Shown here piece after piece: positions 54,226-62,768 of a stretch of 64,000 nt of DNA. This DNA is from Faecalibacillus intestinalis. Lineage in GTDB: Bacteria; Bacillota_I; Bacilli_A; Erysipelotrichales; Coprobacillaceae. The position numbers were made by a program, and so were the translations under genes. The DNA is taken from NCBI RefSeq assembly GCF_003024685.1, contig NZ_PYLQ01000003.1:1-64000 (forward strand), read 5' to 3'. Position 1 is the first letter of the stretch, and each line of letters begins with the position of its first letter. Under the pieces are notes generated by a model. It was not told the DNA's origin and ran no database searches. It saw only the letters and a list, made by a program, of their open reading frames with translations.

Positions 54226-55275
54226 ATGATAGTTTTAGAATTAGAAGTTATTAAAGAAACACCCCAAAAAAGAATTACATTAGTAAGAGAATTAGATAAA
54301 AGAAATATTTATATAAAAAAAGAATTGAAAACATATAATAAAACAATTTGGGAAAAGTTAAAACAATTAGATATAGAAGGAATACCACATATTTATTCAA
54401 TAGAAGAAAATGAAGACGGTTTAGAAATCATCGAAGAATATTTAGCTTGTCAAACATTATCTGATATTTTAGATGAACATACTTTTTCAAATTTAGAAGC
54501 TTATCAAATTATAAGACAATTATGTATTATTTTAGATGTATTGCATCAACAAGATCCACAAATTATTCATCGTGATATTAAACCCGAAAATATCTTTTAT
54601 GATGGAAAACAAGTCTATCTTTTTGATTTTGATATAGCTAGAAATTATAGTGAAAATCAAAAAAGAGATACTACGGTGTTAGGAAGTCAAGGTTATGCAG
54701 CTCCTGAACAATTTGGTTTTTATCAAACAGACATAAGAAGTGATATTTATTCTTTGGGAGTTTTATATCATGTTTTACTTACTAATAAGTTGCCTAGAGA
54801 TTATGACTTACAAGGAATAGAAAAGAGAATAATTGATAAGATGATTGCTATTGATCCTCAAGGCAGATATCAAGATGTAAAAGAAATTATTAAAGATTTA
54901 GATCAATTATTTCATATTGAAAAAAAGAAAAAAAAGAAAATCAAACATCCTAAAGCTTTACCGGGATTTAGAAGTGGTAAGCTTTGGAAGATGATTGTAG
55001 CGATTATGGGTTATCTTTTATTTATATGGATTTTAATAAGTTTTAAGATTGAAAATCAACCAATAAGTCAGTATCAGTATTTTGTTTATCGCTTGATTTT
55101 AATTTCTTGGTTTATTATAACACTTTTATTTTCTACAAACTATTTATCTGTTAGGGACTATTTACCTTATTATAAAAATCATGGGATTGCTGTAAAAGTT
55201 TTAACAACGATTATTTCTTGGCTTATTTTATTATTTATTTCTCTTATTATTGGAACTCTTTTAATGTATCTTTGA
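54226..55275 (+). CDS. Hanks-type Ser/Thr protein kinase, DFD variant, membrane-anchored
   Basis: A 349-aa kinase. The catalytic loop HRDIKPEN is at residues 115-122, the metal motif is DFD (134-136) where DFG is usual, and GYAAPEQ (APE) is at 156-162, DIYSLGV near 173. The N-lobe has no glycine-rich GxGxxG; a candidate lysine is K31/K32 in YIKKELK. After a Lys-rich stretch (233-242), three helices (about 256-273, 287-303, 325-345) anchor it, with no PASTA repeats. It lies divergent from the XRE gene. Ends with TGA. Target and signal are unknown. Confidence 0.85.
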   Translation: MIVLELEVIKETPQKRITLVRELDKRNIYIKKELKTYNKTIWEKLKQLDIEGIPHIYSIEENEDGLEIIEEYLACQTLSDILDEHTFSNLEAYQIIRQLCIILDVLHQQDPQIIHRDIKPENIFYDGKQVYLFDFDIARNYSENQKRDTTVLGSQGYAAPEQFGFYQTDIRSDIYSLGVLYHVLLTNKLPRDYDLQGIEKRIIDKMIAIDPQGRYQDVKEIIKDLDQLFHIEKKKKKKIKHPKALPGFRSGKLWKMIVAIMGYLLFIWILISFKIENQPISQYQYFVYRLILISWFIITLLFSTNYLSVRDYLPYYKNHGIAVKVLTTIISWLILLFISLIIGTLLMYL

Positions 55276-55277
55276 TT

Positions 55278-55304
55278 GTGCCCCGAGGGGGCACCTTTTT
55301 TTTT
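55278..55304 (+). terminator. Terminator after kinase gene
   Basis: GTGCCCC, loop GAG, GGGGCAC, then T run. Confidence 0.92.
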
Positions 55305-55358
55305 GTCTTATAAGATACATTATAGATGTAGTCTATTTCTAAGATAAGGAGGTTATGT

Positions 55359-55568
55359 ATGGATATAGAAGAATACCAAAGTAAAGATATAGCTGGGAAG
55401 ATTCTTTATTTAGCATCATTGTTTAAGGGGATAAAAGATCATTTGGATGTATTAAATGAAAGAGAAGAGTTTAATCAAGTTGAATCACAAATATTTACGA
55501 TTTTAAATGATTTAGAATTAGGTATTCATGAATTATATATTTTATATGAGGTATTAGAAAAGGAATAG
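55359..55568 (+). CDS. Small acidic helical protein, unrecognised
   Basis: A 69-aa protein behind AAGGAGG: MDIEEYQSKDIAGKILYLAS, LFKGIKDHLDVLNEREEF and NDLELGIHELYILYEVLEKE. It looks wholly alpha-helical, probably two or three amphipathic helices. No signal peptide, membrane segment or known motif. It starts a short run with the next two envelope genes (24-nt gap), after the kinase terminator. Function unknown. Confidence 0.6.
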   Translation: MDIEEYQSKDIAGKILYLASLFKGIKDHLDVLNEREEFNQVESQIFTILNDLELGIHELYILYEVLEKE

Positions 55569-55592
55569 ACAAAAAAGAAAGGAAGGGGAAAT

Positions 55593-55955
55593 ATGAAAAT
55601 TTGGAAATTAGTAGCAGGAATTTTATCAATTATTTTTAGTGTGATTGTCTTTTTTCAATCTGTATTAGTAGGGACTGCTAATACAATGTCAGCTAATGGA
55701 GAAGTAGGAGGAAGTGCTGGTGTTTTTGTCTCTATTTTTATGTTAGCAGGAGGAATTGTTTCAATTGCTGTAAGAAATAGTCAAAAAAATGGAGGAAATA
55801 TTGCAGTTGTTATTTTATTTTTACTAGCAAGTTTTTTAGGTATAGGACTTGCTGGAAGTTTTAGTGATTTAAATGTTTGGGCAGGATGGTGTTTAATAAA
55901 TGCTGTTCTAGCAATTATTTCAATTTTTAAACAAAATAAAGGAGTACAACAATGA
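55593..55955 (+). CDS. Four-helix membrane protein
   Basis: A 120-aa protein: MKIWKLVAGILSIIFSVIVF (TM1), SAGVFVSIFMLAGGIVSIAV (TM2), NIAVVILFLLASFLGIGLAG (TM3), WAGWCLINAVLAIISIFK (TM4). Small Gly-rich helices resemble DUF308/DUF4064-like proteins, but I cannot assign one. GGAAGGGG precedes ATG 55593. It overlaps the lipoprotein gene (ATGA), and the two are probably translated together at the membrane. Confidence 0.65.
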   Translation: MKIWKLVAGILSIIFSVIVFFQSVLVGTANTMSANGEVGGSAGVFVSIFMLAGGIVSIAVRNSQKNGGNIAVVILFLLASFLGIGLAGSFSDLNVWAGWCLINAVLAIISIFKQNKGVQQ

Positions 55956-56467
55956 AGAAAATAATCAAGATAGTTTTAGTTTTGTTTGTAACACTTACAT
56001 TAGGAGCATGTGGAAGTAGTGAAGAAAAAGATACAAATAAACCTACAAAAACAGAAGAAAAGAAAGAAGAAAAAATATATACGATAGGTGAAACTGTAAC
56101 ATATACTAAAAATAGTAAAGATTTGATTCATTTTACAGTTGATTCAGTAAGAAATACAGATGATCGTAATGAATTTGCAGATAGTCAACCAGAACAAGTC
56201 ATTATCATACATTATTCTTATGAAAATATAGCAAATGAAGATGATATTTATTTTTCAAGTATTAACTTTAAAGTGATTGATGAAGGTGGAAATGTTTGTG
56301 AAACTTATCCAGCTTCTATAAATACTTATCCCCAAACAGCACCTATAGGGACAAAAAGTGAAGGGGAAGAGGCTTATGGTTTAAAGCAACAAAGTTCTAA
56401 GATTAAGTTGATTGTAGAATTGGATTATTCAGGAACAAAAGCTACTTATGAATTACCTATTCAATAA
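55952..56467 (+). CDS. Lipoprotein with DUF4352/DUF5067-like domain
   Basis: A 171-aa exported lipoprotein. The signal peptide MKKIIKIVLVLFVTLTLGAC has a lipobox LGAC (Cys20). A Lys/Glu linker (about 23-45) is followed by a beta-rich domain with YTIGETVTYTKNSKDLIHFT and VIIIHYSYENIANED, the layout of DUF4352/telokin-like immunoglobulin-fold proteins. It is exposed on the outer face of the membrane. It overlaps the upstream membrane-protein gene by four nt. Confidence 0.82.
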   Translation: MKKIIKIVLVLFVTLTLGACGSSEEKDTNKPTKTEEKKEEKIYTIGETVTYTKNSKDLIHFTVDSVRNTDDRNEFADSQPEQVIIIHYSYENIANEDDIYFSSINFKVIDEGGNVCETYPASINTYPQTAPIGTKSEGEEAYGLKQQSSKIKLIVELDYSGTKATYELPIQ

Positions 56468-56473
56468 GAAAGA

Positions 56474-56508
56474 AATCCATATATGTAATTGTATATGGAT
56501 TATCCTTT
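56474..56508. terminator. Hairpin after lipoprotein gene
   Basis: AATCCATATA pairs with TATATGGATT, followed by ATCCTTTTT. Shared with the convergent TetR gene. Confidence 0.75.
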
Positions 56509-57042
56509 TTGATTATATACAAATTTTATTTTTTCGAATTCTTTAATCATTTTAAAGAGTGTATCTGAAGATTCTTGCTTACCACTTGCAATCCAATAGG
56601 TACAAATATTGAACAATGAACCATGATAATAACTTATAAAATAAAAAGCATGTTCACGTATGAATTTATTTTTATAGTGTTGAGTATAACTAAGCACGAT
56701 TTCGGTATTATATTTTGCAATAAATTCTATAAGATTCCATTTTATAAGAACAAGGAGTAATTTACTGTTTTTATCAAAAAAGTGAATCATATCTTTAATA
56801 TGTTCATCACTATAGACATAACTAAGATGAGAATATTTGTCTTTGAAGACTTGTTTATGAGCGTTTTGGTAAATATATTTAAGAACATCCTCTAATGTAT
56901 GAAAGTTGTTATAAAAAGCTGTTCGACTCACATTTGCTTTTTCTGTAAGTTCTTTTATTGTAATTAAATCAAGCGGTTTATAATTTAATAGTTTAATAAG
57001 TGTTTTTGATACTTGTTTTTTTGTCTTAATTGATTTATTCAT
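56500..57042 (-). CDS. TetR/AcrR-family regulator
   Basis: A 180-aa regulator. N-terminal helix-turn-helix: SIKTKKQVSKTLIKLLNYKP, then LITIKELTEKANVSRTAFYN, NFHTLEDVLKYIY. The C-terminal ligand domain is variable (about 60-180). It is divergently transcribed from the SDR at 57155, and the gap holds two adjoining perfect palindromes, so it is the likely repressor of that gene and of itself. The ligand is perhaps a substrate of the SDR. Confidence 0.9.
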   Translation of the reverse strand: MNKSIKTKKQVSKTLIKLLNYKPLDLITIKELTEKANVSRTAFYNNFHTLEDVLKYIYQNAHKQVFKDKYSHLSYVYSDEHIKDMIHFFDKNSKLLLVLIKWNLIEFIAKYNTEIVLSYTQHYKNKFIREHAFYFISYYHGSLFNICTYWIASGKQESSDTLFKMIKEFEKIKFVYNQKG

Positions 57043-57085
57043 GATATCACCTATCTTTTTTATAACATAATCCTTACATAATGTC

Positions 57086-57132
57086 TAAATATGTTCATAT
57101 TTATTTGTAGAAAATCTACAAAAAAATATAAT
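57086..57132. promoter_or_regulatory. Two adjoining palindromes and SDR promoter
   Basis: TAAATATGTTCATATTTA (57086-57103) is a perfect palindrome. Directly beside it, TTTGTAGA-AAA-TCTACAAA (57104-57122) is another, covering the -35 TTTGTA (57104-57109). The -10 TATAAT is at 57127-57132, 17 bp on. Probable TetR operators for both directions. Confidence 0.7.
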
Positions 57133-57154
57133 GAAGTTAAGGAGGAATGATTAA

Positions 57155-58030
57155 ATGAAAGATTATTTTGGTTATCAAAACAAAAATGTTGTTGTAACAG
57201 GAGCAAGTTCAGGAATGGGAAAGGCAACAGCAGAAATGTTAGTAGATTTAGGTGCGAAAGTATATGCACTTGATTGGAATGAATGTGATGTAAAAGGAAT
57301 AAAACAATATGTACATGTAGATTTATCAAAGAAAGAATCTATCGATCAAGCGATGAAAGAGTTGCCTAGCCATATAGATTCATATTTTGGAATTGCAGGA
57401 GTATCAGGTATGAAAAATGATTTTATGACAACGGTCAGTATAGATTTTATTGCTAATAAATATATTTGTGAAGAATATCTTATTCATAGTATGAGTGAAA
57501 ATGGTACAATTGCATTTATGACTTCAACTGGTGGAAATGGTTGGGAAAAGGAAGAAAATAAAAAATATTATATAGATGCTATTTTAGCATCAGGTTGGAA
57601 TGCAACAGTAGAGGCGATTATGAAAACCGGATTCCAATATTTACCAGGTACGTTAGGCTATCCTTATTCTAAATTAGCAATGAACTATTATACAGCATAT
57701 TTACAAAAATCTTTTGCTAGTAAGAAAATCAGAGTGAATGCTGTATTACCTGGATCGACAGATACAGGTATGAAAAGTGAATTTACAGAAATGGCGCATG
57801 GTGAAGAAGGACTATTATCACATTGTGGATATGCTAATCGTTTAGCATATTCAAAAGAAATGGCTGGTCCTATAGTGTTTTTGAATAGTGAAATGGCAAC
57901 TTATGCTTCAGGTGTTTTGATGGAAGTTGATTATGGAAATACAGTAGAAGAAAGAGCAAATATTAAACCTGTTCAACAAGTTATTTCTTTAGAAGGTATC
58001 TACCAAATGATGCAAAAACAAAGCAAATAA
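57155..58030 (+). CDS. Short-chain dehydrogenase/reductase next to TetR
   Basis: A 291-aa SDR. The nucleotide motif VVVTGASSGMGKATAEML is at residues 11-28 (TGxxxGMG). FGIAGVSG stands for the NAG motif, Ser in FMTSTGGNG, and catalytic Tyr/Lys in GYPYSKLAMNYY. The C-terminus FLNSEMATYASGVLMEVDYG is typical. A long segment between the strands (about 115-165) is wider than in classical SDRs, similar to 3-alpha-hydroxysteroid dehydrogenase/carbonyl reductase-type enzymes; that assignment is a guess. AAGGAGG precedes the ATG. Confidence 0.82.
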   Translation: MKDYFGYQNKNVVVTGASSGMGKATAEMLVDLGAKVYALDWNECDVKGIKQYVHVDLSKKESIDQAMKELPSHIDSYFGIAGVSGMKNDFMTTVSIDFIANKYICEEYLIHSMSENGTIAFMTSTGGNGWEKEENKKYYIDAILASGWNATVEAIMKTGFQYLPGTLGYPYSKLAMNYYTAYLQKSFASKKIRVNAVLPGSTDTGMKSEFTEMAHGEEGLLSHCGYANRLAYSKEMAGPIVFLNSEMATYASGVLMEVDYGNTVEERANIKPVQQVISLEGIYQMMQKQSK

Positions 58031-58039
58031 TAAAATAAC

Positions 58040-58053
58040 TGTAAACGCTTACA
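58040..58053 (+). promoter_or_regulatory. cre site upstream of pfkA promoter
   Basis: TGTAAACGCTTACA matches the CcpA consensus TGNAANCGNNNNCN fully and is near-palindromic. It ends 8 bp before the -35 of the pfkA promoter, a position expected to favour activation. Confidence 0.75.
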
Positions 58054-58061
58054 AAAAAGTA

Positions 58062-58090
58062 TTGTTTTTTCCTCTAGGTGAATTTATAAT
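58062..58090 (+). promoter_or_regulatory. pfkA promoter
   Basis: TTGTTT (58062-58067), 17-bp spacer, TATAAT (58085-58090). Confidence 0.75.
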
Positions 58091-58114
58091 TATATAGTAT
58101 GGAGGAAGAAAATT

Positions 58115-59233
58115 ATGGGAAGTACTGTCAAAAAAATTGCATTATTATCTGGTGGAGGTGATTGTCCAGGGTTAAACGCTGTTATTCGTACAATTACTAA
58201 AACTGCAATCTCTAAATATGGTTATGAAGTGATTGGATTTGTTTATGGTTATAGAGGTTTATACCATAATAATTATGTAGAACTTACTGAAGAATCGGTA
58301 GAAGATATTTATAAAGAAGGAGGAACTATTTTATATAGTTCTAATAAAGATAATTTATTTGATTATTTAGTAGATGATGGTCATGGTGGAAAAGTAAAGA
58401 AAGATGTTTCTGATGTGGCTGTTGAAAATTTGAAAAAAGATGGTGTTGATGTTTTAGTTATTTTAGGTGGAGATGGAACGCTTACAAGTGCACGTGATTT
58501 TTCAAGAAAAGGTGTCAATGTTATTGGTGTACCTAAAACAATGGATAATGATTTAGCAAGTACAGATGTTACATATGGCTTTATATCAGCCATGTCAGTA
58601 GGTACAGAATTTATTGATCGTTTACAAACAACAGCAAAATCACATCATCGTGTTATTTGTTGTGAGTTAATGGGTAGAGATGCTGGATGGATTACATTAT
58701 ATGCAGGTCTTGCAGGAAATGCTGGTGTATGTTTGATTCCTGAAATTCCATTTACAATTGAAAATGTTGCTAAAGCAATTAAAAAACGTGATGAAATGGG
58801 ATTACCTTATACTGTTGTTGCTGTTGCTGAAGGAGCTAAATATGCAGACGGAACAAAAGTCATTGGTAAAATCGTAGAAGATAGTCCAGATCCAGTACGA
58901 TATTCAGGACTTGCTGCTAAAGTAGCTGATGATCTTGAAAAAGTAATTCCAAATCATGAAGTACGTTCAGTTAATCCAGGACATATTATTCGTGGTGGAG
59001 ATATTACAGCATATGATCGTATTTTATCTATTCGTTATGGCGTGGCTGCAGTTGAACTTATTAATGAAGGTAAGTTTGGTAATGTTGTTACAATTAATGG
59101 TGATAAGATGGGATATACTTCATTAGAAGAAGTAATTGGTGCTGCGAAGATTGGTCAACAAAAACATGTTGATCCAAATGGTGAACTTGTTAAAGCAGCT
59201 AAAGCAATTGGTATTTCATTTGGTGATGAATAA
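58115..59233 (+). CDS. pfkA: 6-phosphofructokinase, GGDGT with PKTMDND signature
   Basis: A 372-aa kinase, longer than the usual 320-aa PfkA. Motifs: LLSGGGDCPGLNAVIRTI near residue 10, LGGDGTLTSA at 117-126, GVPKTMDNDL at 138-147 and MGRDAGWITLYAGL. GGDG (rather than GGDD) indicates ATP as donor, while Lys in PKTMDND is the residue found in PPi enzymes and in long group III ATP-PFKs. So ATP is likely, PPi use less so. A cre site precedes the promoter. GGAGG precedes ATG 58115. Confidence 0.93.
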   Translation: MGSTVKKIALLSGGGDCPGLNAVIRTITKTAISKYGYEVIGFVYGYRGLYHNNYVELTEESVEDIYKEGGTILYSSNKDNLFDYLVDDGHGGKVKKDVSDVAVENLKKDGVDVLVILGGDGTLTSARDFSRKGVNVIGVPKTMDNDLASTDVTYGFISAMSVGTEFIDRLQTTAKSHHRVICCELMGRDAGWITLYAGLAGNAGVCLIPEIPFTIENVAKAIKKRDEMGLPYTVVAVAEGAKYADGTKVIGKIVEDSPDPVRYSGLAAKVADDLEKVIPNHEVRSVNPGHIIRGGDITAYDRILSIRYGVAAVELINEGKFGNVVTINGDKMGYTSLEEVIGAAKIGQQKHVDPNGELVKAAKAIGISFGDE

Positions 59234-59240
59234 TAATAGT

Positions 59241-59273
59241 AAAAAGAAGTTTCTTGATGAGACTTCTTTTTTA
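59241..59273 (+). terminator. Terminator after pfkA
   Basis: AAAAGAAGT pairs with ACTTCTTTT around an 11-nt loop; T tract follows. Confidence 0.85.
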
Positions 59274-59346
59274 TTGGACAAATAATCCAATATAAATCAG
59301 GGTTTATATCATATATAATATGTAAATAAAGAAATGAGTTGATTAT

Positions 59347-59838
59347 ATGAAGCTAATACCTACAGGAATAGAAAACTTTAAAGAAATGATTGATAAAAAT
59401 GCATATTATGTAGATAAAACAAATCTAATTATAGATGTATTAAATGAACAAGTTGTCTTTTGTACAAGACCGCGAAGATTTAGTAAGACACTTAATATGT
59501 CGATGCTGTATTATTTCTTTTCTATTAAAGAAAAAGAAAATGCTTATTTATTTGATTATTTAAATATTTCAAAAAATAAAAATGCTTTAAAAGATCAAAA
59601 TAAGTATCCAACAATATTTATTTCTTTGAAAGATATGACAAAAAGTTCTTATGAAAAACAAATGAACCGCTTTAAAGAAGTTATTTGTTTATGTGCTAAA
59701 AATTTTCTTGAATTACTTAACAGTGACATTTTATTGGATTCTGAAAAGAAACTTTTTCAAAAGTATGTCGATAATGAAATACAAGATAATGAACTAGAAA
59801 GTGCATTATTTAATATTTCATATTTTCTTTATAAATAG
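59347..59838 (+). pseudogene. AAA-ATPase-like/PD-(D/E)XK family protein, 5' fragment
   Basis: The first about 160 codons of a protein that normally has about 500-550 aa. It starts KLIPTGIENFKEMIDKNAYY, followed by YVDKTNLI and the degenerate P-loop FCTRPRRFSKTLNM, hallmarks of the AAA-ATPase-like domain found in large gut-bacterial families with a C-terminal nuclease-like domain. Reading runs into IS91-type sequence and ends at TAG 59838. The rest of the gene is not present, so a transposon insertion followed by deletion is likely. Confidence 0.75.
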
Positions 59839-60215
59839 TGTTTTGGGATAGTAAAGACGATATGACGATGCCTGGCATCAAGAGCGATAGAGGAAATATG
59901 AACAGCACGTAATTTAGCCTCTTTGGTACCACAAGAAGTACAGAGCTTGGAGTGACATTTGTGAGGGACGATAGATTCGTTACCGCAATGAGGGCAGACA
60001 AAAAGATCATAGCCAAGATAGATGAAACCACAAAGAATAGTTTTCTGGATGGTATCATAGGTAACGTTTCTGATCTTACCTCTATTATAAAGAGAGCGGA
60101 TATAGTTGATATTGTCATTAAAGATATAGGAAAAAGATTCCTTGCCTTTGATCTTATCGACATGATCAAAATTGTATAAAGCAAGGCAGTCAGCATAGTT
60201 AGTATCATCAATCAT
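59829..60215 (-). pseudogene. IS91-type transposase, zinc-binding N-terminal fragment
   Basis: A 128-codon fragment starting at ATG 60215 behind GGTGA. DDTNYADCLALYNFDHVDKI, then FVCPHCGNESIVPHKCHSKL and CTSCGTKEAKLRAVHIS form the zinc-binding N-terminus of IS91-family (Y1/Y2 rolling-circle) transposases. The conserved RHRHIVFTIP block follows, but after it the frame passes into the neighbouring ATPase gene and stops. The catalytic tyrosine domain is absent, so it is non-functional. Confidence 0.8.
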
Positions 60216-60245
60216 AAAATCACCAACTAACATTTTAAGGAAAAA

Positions 60246-60295
60246 GGTAATAATCTTCAAAGATTATTACCATGTGGACAAAATTTATTTTGTCC
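60246..60295. mobile_element. Hairpin pair at the end of the IS91-type remnant
   Basis: GGTAATAATCTT (60246-60257) pairs perfectly with AAGATTATTACC (60260-60271). GGACAAAA, loop TTTA, TTTTGTCC is at 60276-60295. Such hairpins at an end are characteristic of rolling-circle elements; here probably the terIS-side end. The second also serves as a T-rich terminator-like stem on the plus strand. Confidence 0.5.
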
Positions 60296-60300
60296 CTTTT

Positions 60301-61185
60301 TTATTCTATGATATCATTAACAGGGCTATGTAAAGGATGACGAACGTCATTTTCTTTATCATAGCTTATTTTATTTTGGATGTTTTTTTGATAATTCTTT
60401 TTGAATAAACAAGAAAAGATCACATTTAAAATATATTCAATCGATGTTTGTGAAGCAAAAGGGGCTATCTTGGTAAAAATCTTTTCCCGTGATCCAATAT
60501 TTAAAATATAGCTTGCATAATGGGAAAGTCGATTATCACCAATTGAAGTTAAAACAATGATAGGTGTTTTCTTTTCTTTTAATATTTTTGCTATTTTAAT
60601 AAGTTCATTGGTTTCCCCTGAATAAGAAATAATCATTGCTATTTTGTTTTCATTGGAATTATAAGACATAAAGACTTGTTCTCCAGCGAGCATTTTGAGA
60701 TTAACGTTTCTTTGTATTCGCATCATTTTATGTTGGAAAGACATAGCTGCAAGTAATGAATTTCCTGTTCCATAGATATCGATATCTTTGTTTTGATCAA
60801 GTAGTTCAACTATTTGATGAAGTTGTTCAAAATCAATCAATTGGATGGTTTCCGCGATGACTTCTTGATTTAAACTAGCTAGTTTATAAGCAACCATGGA
60901 ATCATTATCTTCTTCATTAAAGGGAAAATTAACATCTATACGATCTGTATGAGCTAAATCAAATTGTAATTCAGCAGAATATTTGATTTTAAAATCACCA
61001 TAACCTTCCAAACCTAATTTATGACAAAGTCTTACGATAGTAGCTGGAGAAGTATATGTTTTTTTAGCGAGTTCTTTGATAGAAAGATTTAAAACTTTTT
61101 CTCCCTCGTTTAATATATAATGGGCGATTTCTTTTTCTGAATGAGAGAAATCTAACTCAAATTCTAATTGTGTCATTATACTCAT
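60301..61185 (-). CDS. RpiR/MurR-family regulator paired with second GH1
   Basis: A 294-aa regulator. HTH: SEKEIAHYILNEGEKVLNLS, IKELAKKTYTSPATIVRLCH, GYGDFKIKYSAEL (residues about 16-70). SIS domain about 125-265: IYGTGNSLLAAMSF, IAMIISYSGETNELIKIAKI, PIIVLTSIGDNRLSHYA. It senses a sugar phosphate and is divergent from the GH1 gene at 61344. The gap contains an ATGGAAC-AAA-GTTTCAT inverted repeat and another ATGAAAC copy. Gene ends next to the IS91 remnant. Compare the shorter RpiR at 1359. Confidence 0.92.
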   Translation of the reverse strand: MSIMTQLEFELDFSHSEKEIAHYILNEGEKVLNLSIKELAKKTYTSPATIVRLCHKLGLEGYGDFKIKYSAELQFDLAHTDRIDVNFPFNEEDNDSMVAYKLASLNQEVIAETIQLIDFEQLHQIVELLDQNKDIDIYGTGNSLLAAMSFQHKMMRIQRNVNLKMLAGEQVFMSYNSNENKIAMIISYSGETNELIKIAKILKEKKTPIIVLTSIGDNRLSHYASYILNIGSREKIFTKIAPFASQTSIEYILNVIFSCLFKKNYQKNIQNKISYDKENDVRHPLHSPVNDIIE

Positions 61186-61210
61186 TTTATATCACCATTT
61201 ATAGTATAAC

Positions 61211-61227
61211 ATGGAACAAAGTTTCAT
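61211..61227. promoter_or_regulatory. Candidate RpiR operator
   Basis: ATGGAAC, AAA, GTTTCAT forms an inverted repeat with one mismatch; ATGAAAC recurs at 61253-61259 before the GH1 -10 region (TATAAA, about 61263). Confidence 0.5.
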
Positions 61228-61343
61228 GAAATGGGTTTTATTTTAATTAAATATGAAACATTATAAAAAGGAATATCGAAGATATTTACTTTCAAGATGA
61301 GATGATTAAAATGTTAGGTGGATATAAAAAAGGAGAACATTTT

Positions 61344-62756
61344 ATGGAAAGAAAATTACCAAAAGATTTTTATTGGGGTGGATCAGTTTCATCATTCCAA
61401 ACAGAAGGACATAGAAATGAAGGAGGAAAAGGTTTATGTGTTTATGATGTAAGACCTATGAATCCTGAATTTTCTGATTGGAACGATGCTATTGATGAAT
61501 ATACTCGTTATGATGAAGATATTGCATTAATGAAAGGAATGGGATTCAACTTTTATCGTTTCTCTATTTGTTGGTCTCGTATTATTCCTAATGGAACATT
61601 AGATGAACCAGTAAATGAAGAAGGAGTTAAATTTTATAGTGATTTAATTGATAAATTATTAGCTGCTGGTATTGAACCAATGATTACATTAGTTCATTTT
61701 GATATGCCTTATCATTTAGTAAAAGAATATAATGGATTTGCATCTCGTTATGTTGTAGATTGTTTTGAAAGATATGCTAAAGTTTGTATTGAAAGATTTG
61801 GAGATCGTGTTAAACATTGGATGTCATTCAATGAACAAAACTTACACAGTATGATGTTACGTGTTTCTAATGCTGAAGTTATTCCTGAAGGAGTTAGCTA
61901 TCCAAAACACTTATATCAAGTAAACCACAATGTTATGATGGCTCACTGTAAAGCAGTACGTGCTTTAAGACAAATGCAACCAGATGCTAAATTCTGTGGT
62001 ATGGGTGCTATTACTAATATTTATGCTTATGAAAATAGTCCAGAAAATAATTTCTTTGCTACTAAAGGATATAATTTATTAAATGGTTTCTTAGTTGATA
62101 CATTTGCTCAAGGTAAATATCCTGATTATTGGAATGCTTATCTTGAAAACAGAGGATGGATGCCTACTTTTGAAGAAGGTGACGAAGAATTATTAAAATA
62201 CACTGTTGATTATATTGCTTTCTCTTATTATCGTTCAAACACTGTTAAAACAGGTGAATTTGATTATGAAAGACCAGCTCATGAATGTGTAAATGAAAAA
62301 CAAATTAAAAATCCTCATTGTGAAGCAAATGAATGGGATTGGGAAATCGATCCAGTTGGATTTAGATGGACATTAAATGATTTACATCATAGAACAGGTC
62401 TTCCAGTATTCGTTCTTGAAAATGGTATTGGTTGGCGTGAAGATATGAGTCAAGAAGAAGTAGATCAAATGTTAGCTGAAGGTCGTACAATTGAAGATGA
62501 TTATCGTATTAATTATCATAGAGATCATATCAAAGAAATGGAAAATGCAATCTTTGAAGATGGTGTTGATTGTTTAGGATATATTACTTGGGGACCAATT
62601 GATATTCTAGCAAGTATGTGTAATATGGATAAACGTTATGGATTTGTTTATGTAAATAGAACAAATAAAGATTTAAGAGATATGAAACGTATTCCTAAAA
62701 AATCATATCAATGGATCAAAAAAGCATTCGAATCAAACGGTGCTGATTTAGATTAA
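61344..62756 (+). CDS. GH1 6-phospho-beta-glucosidase-type enzyme (second)
   Basis: A 470-aa GH1 enzyme. ATG 61344 follows AAAGGAG; the earlier in-frame ATG lacks one. Motifs: FYWGGSVSSFQTEGHRNEGG, WMSFNEQN with acid/base Glu164, VLENGIGWRE with nucleophile Glu359, and MCNMDKRYGFVYVN, which resembles the phosphate-binding loop of phospho-glycosidases. It is more diverged than the copy at 2251 (different substrate loops). Controlled, by inference, by the divergent RpiR. No PTS gene lies beside it. Confidence 0.88.
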   Translation: MERKLPKDFYWGGSVSSFQTEGHRNEGGKGLCVYDVRPMNPEFSDWNDAIDEYTRYDEDIALMKGMGFNFYRFSICWSRIIPNGTLDEPVNEEGVKFYSDLIDKLLAAGIEPMITLVHFDMPYHLVKEYNGFASRYVVDCFERYAKVCIERFGDRVKHWMSFNEQNLHSMMLRVSNAEVIPEGVSYPKHLYQVNHNVMMAHCKAVRALRQMQPDAKFCGMGAITNIYAYENSPENNFFATKGYNLLNGFLVDTFAQGKYPDYWNAYLENRGWMPTFEEGDEELLKYTVDYIAFSYYRSNTVKTGEFDYERPAHECVNEKQIKNPHCEANEWDWEIDPVGFRWTLNDLHHRTGLPVFVLENGIGWREDMSQEEVDQMLAEGRTIEDDYRINYHRDHIKEMENAIFEDGVDCLGYITWGPIDILASMCNMDKRYGFVYVNRTNKDLRDMKRIPKKSYQWIKKAFESNGADLD

Positions 62757-62768
62757 TAATATGTATTT

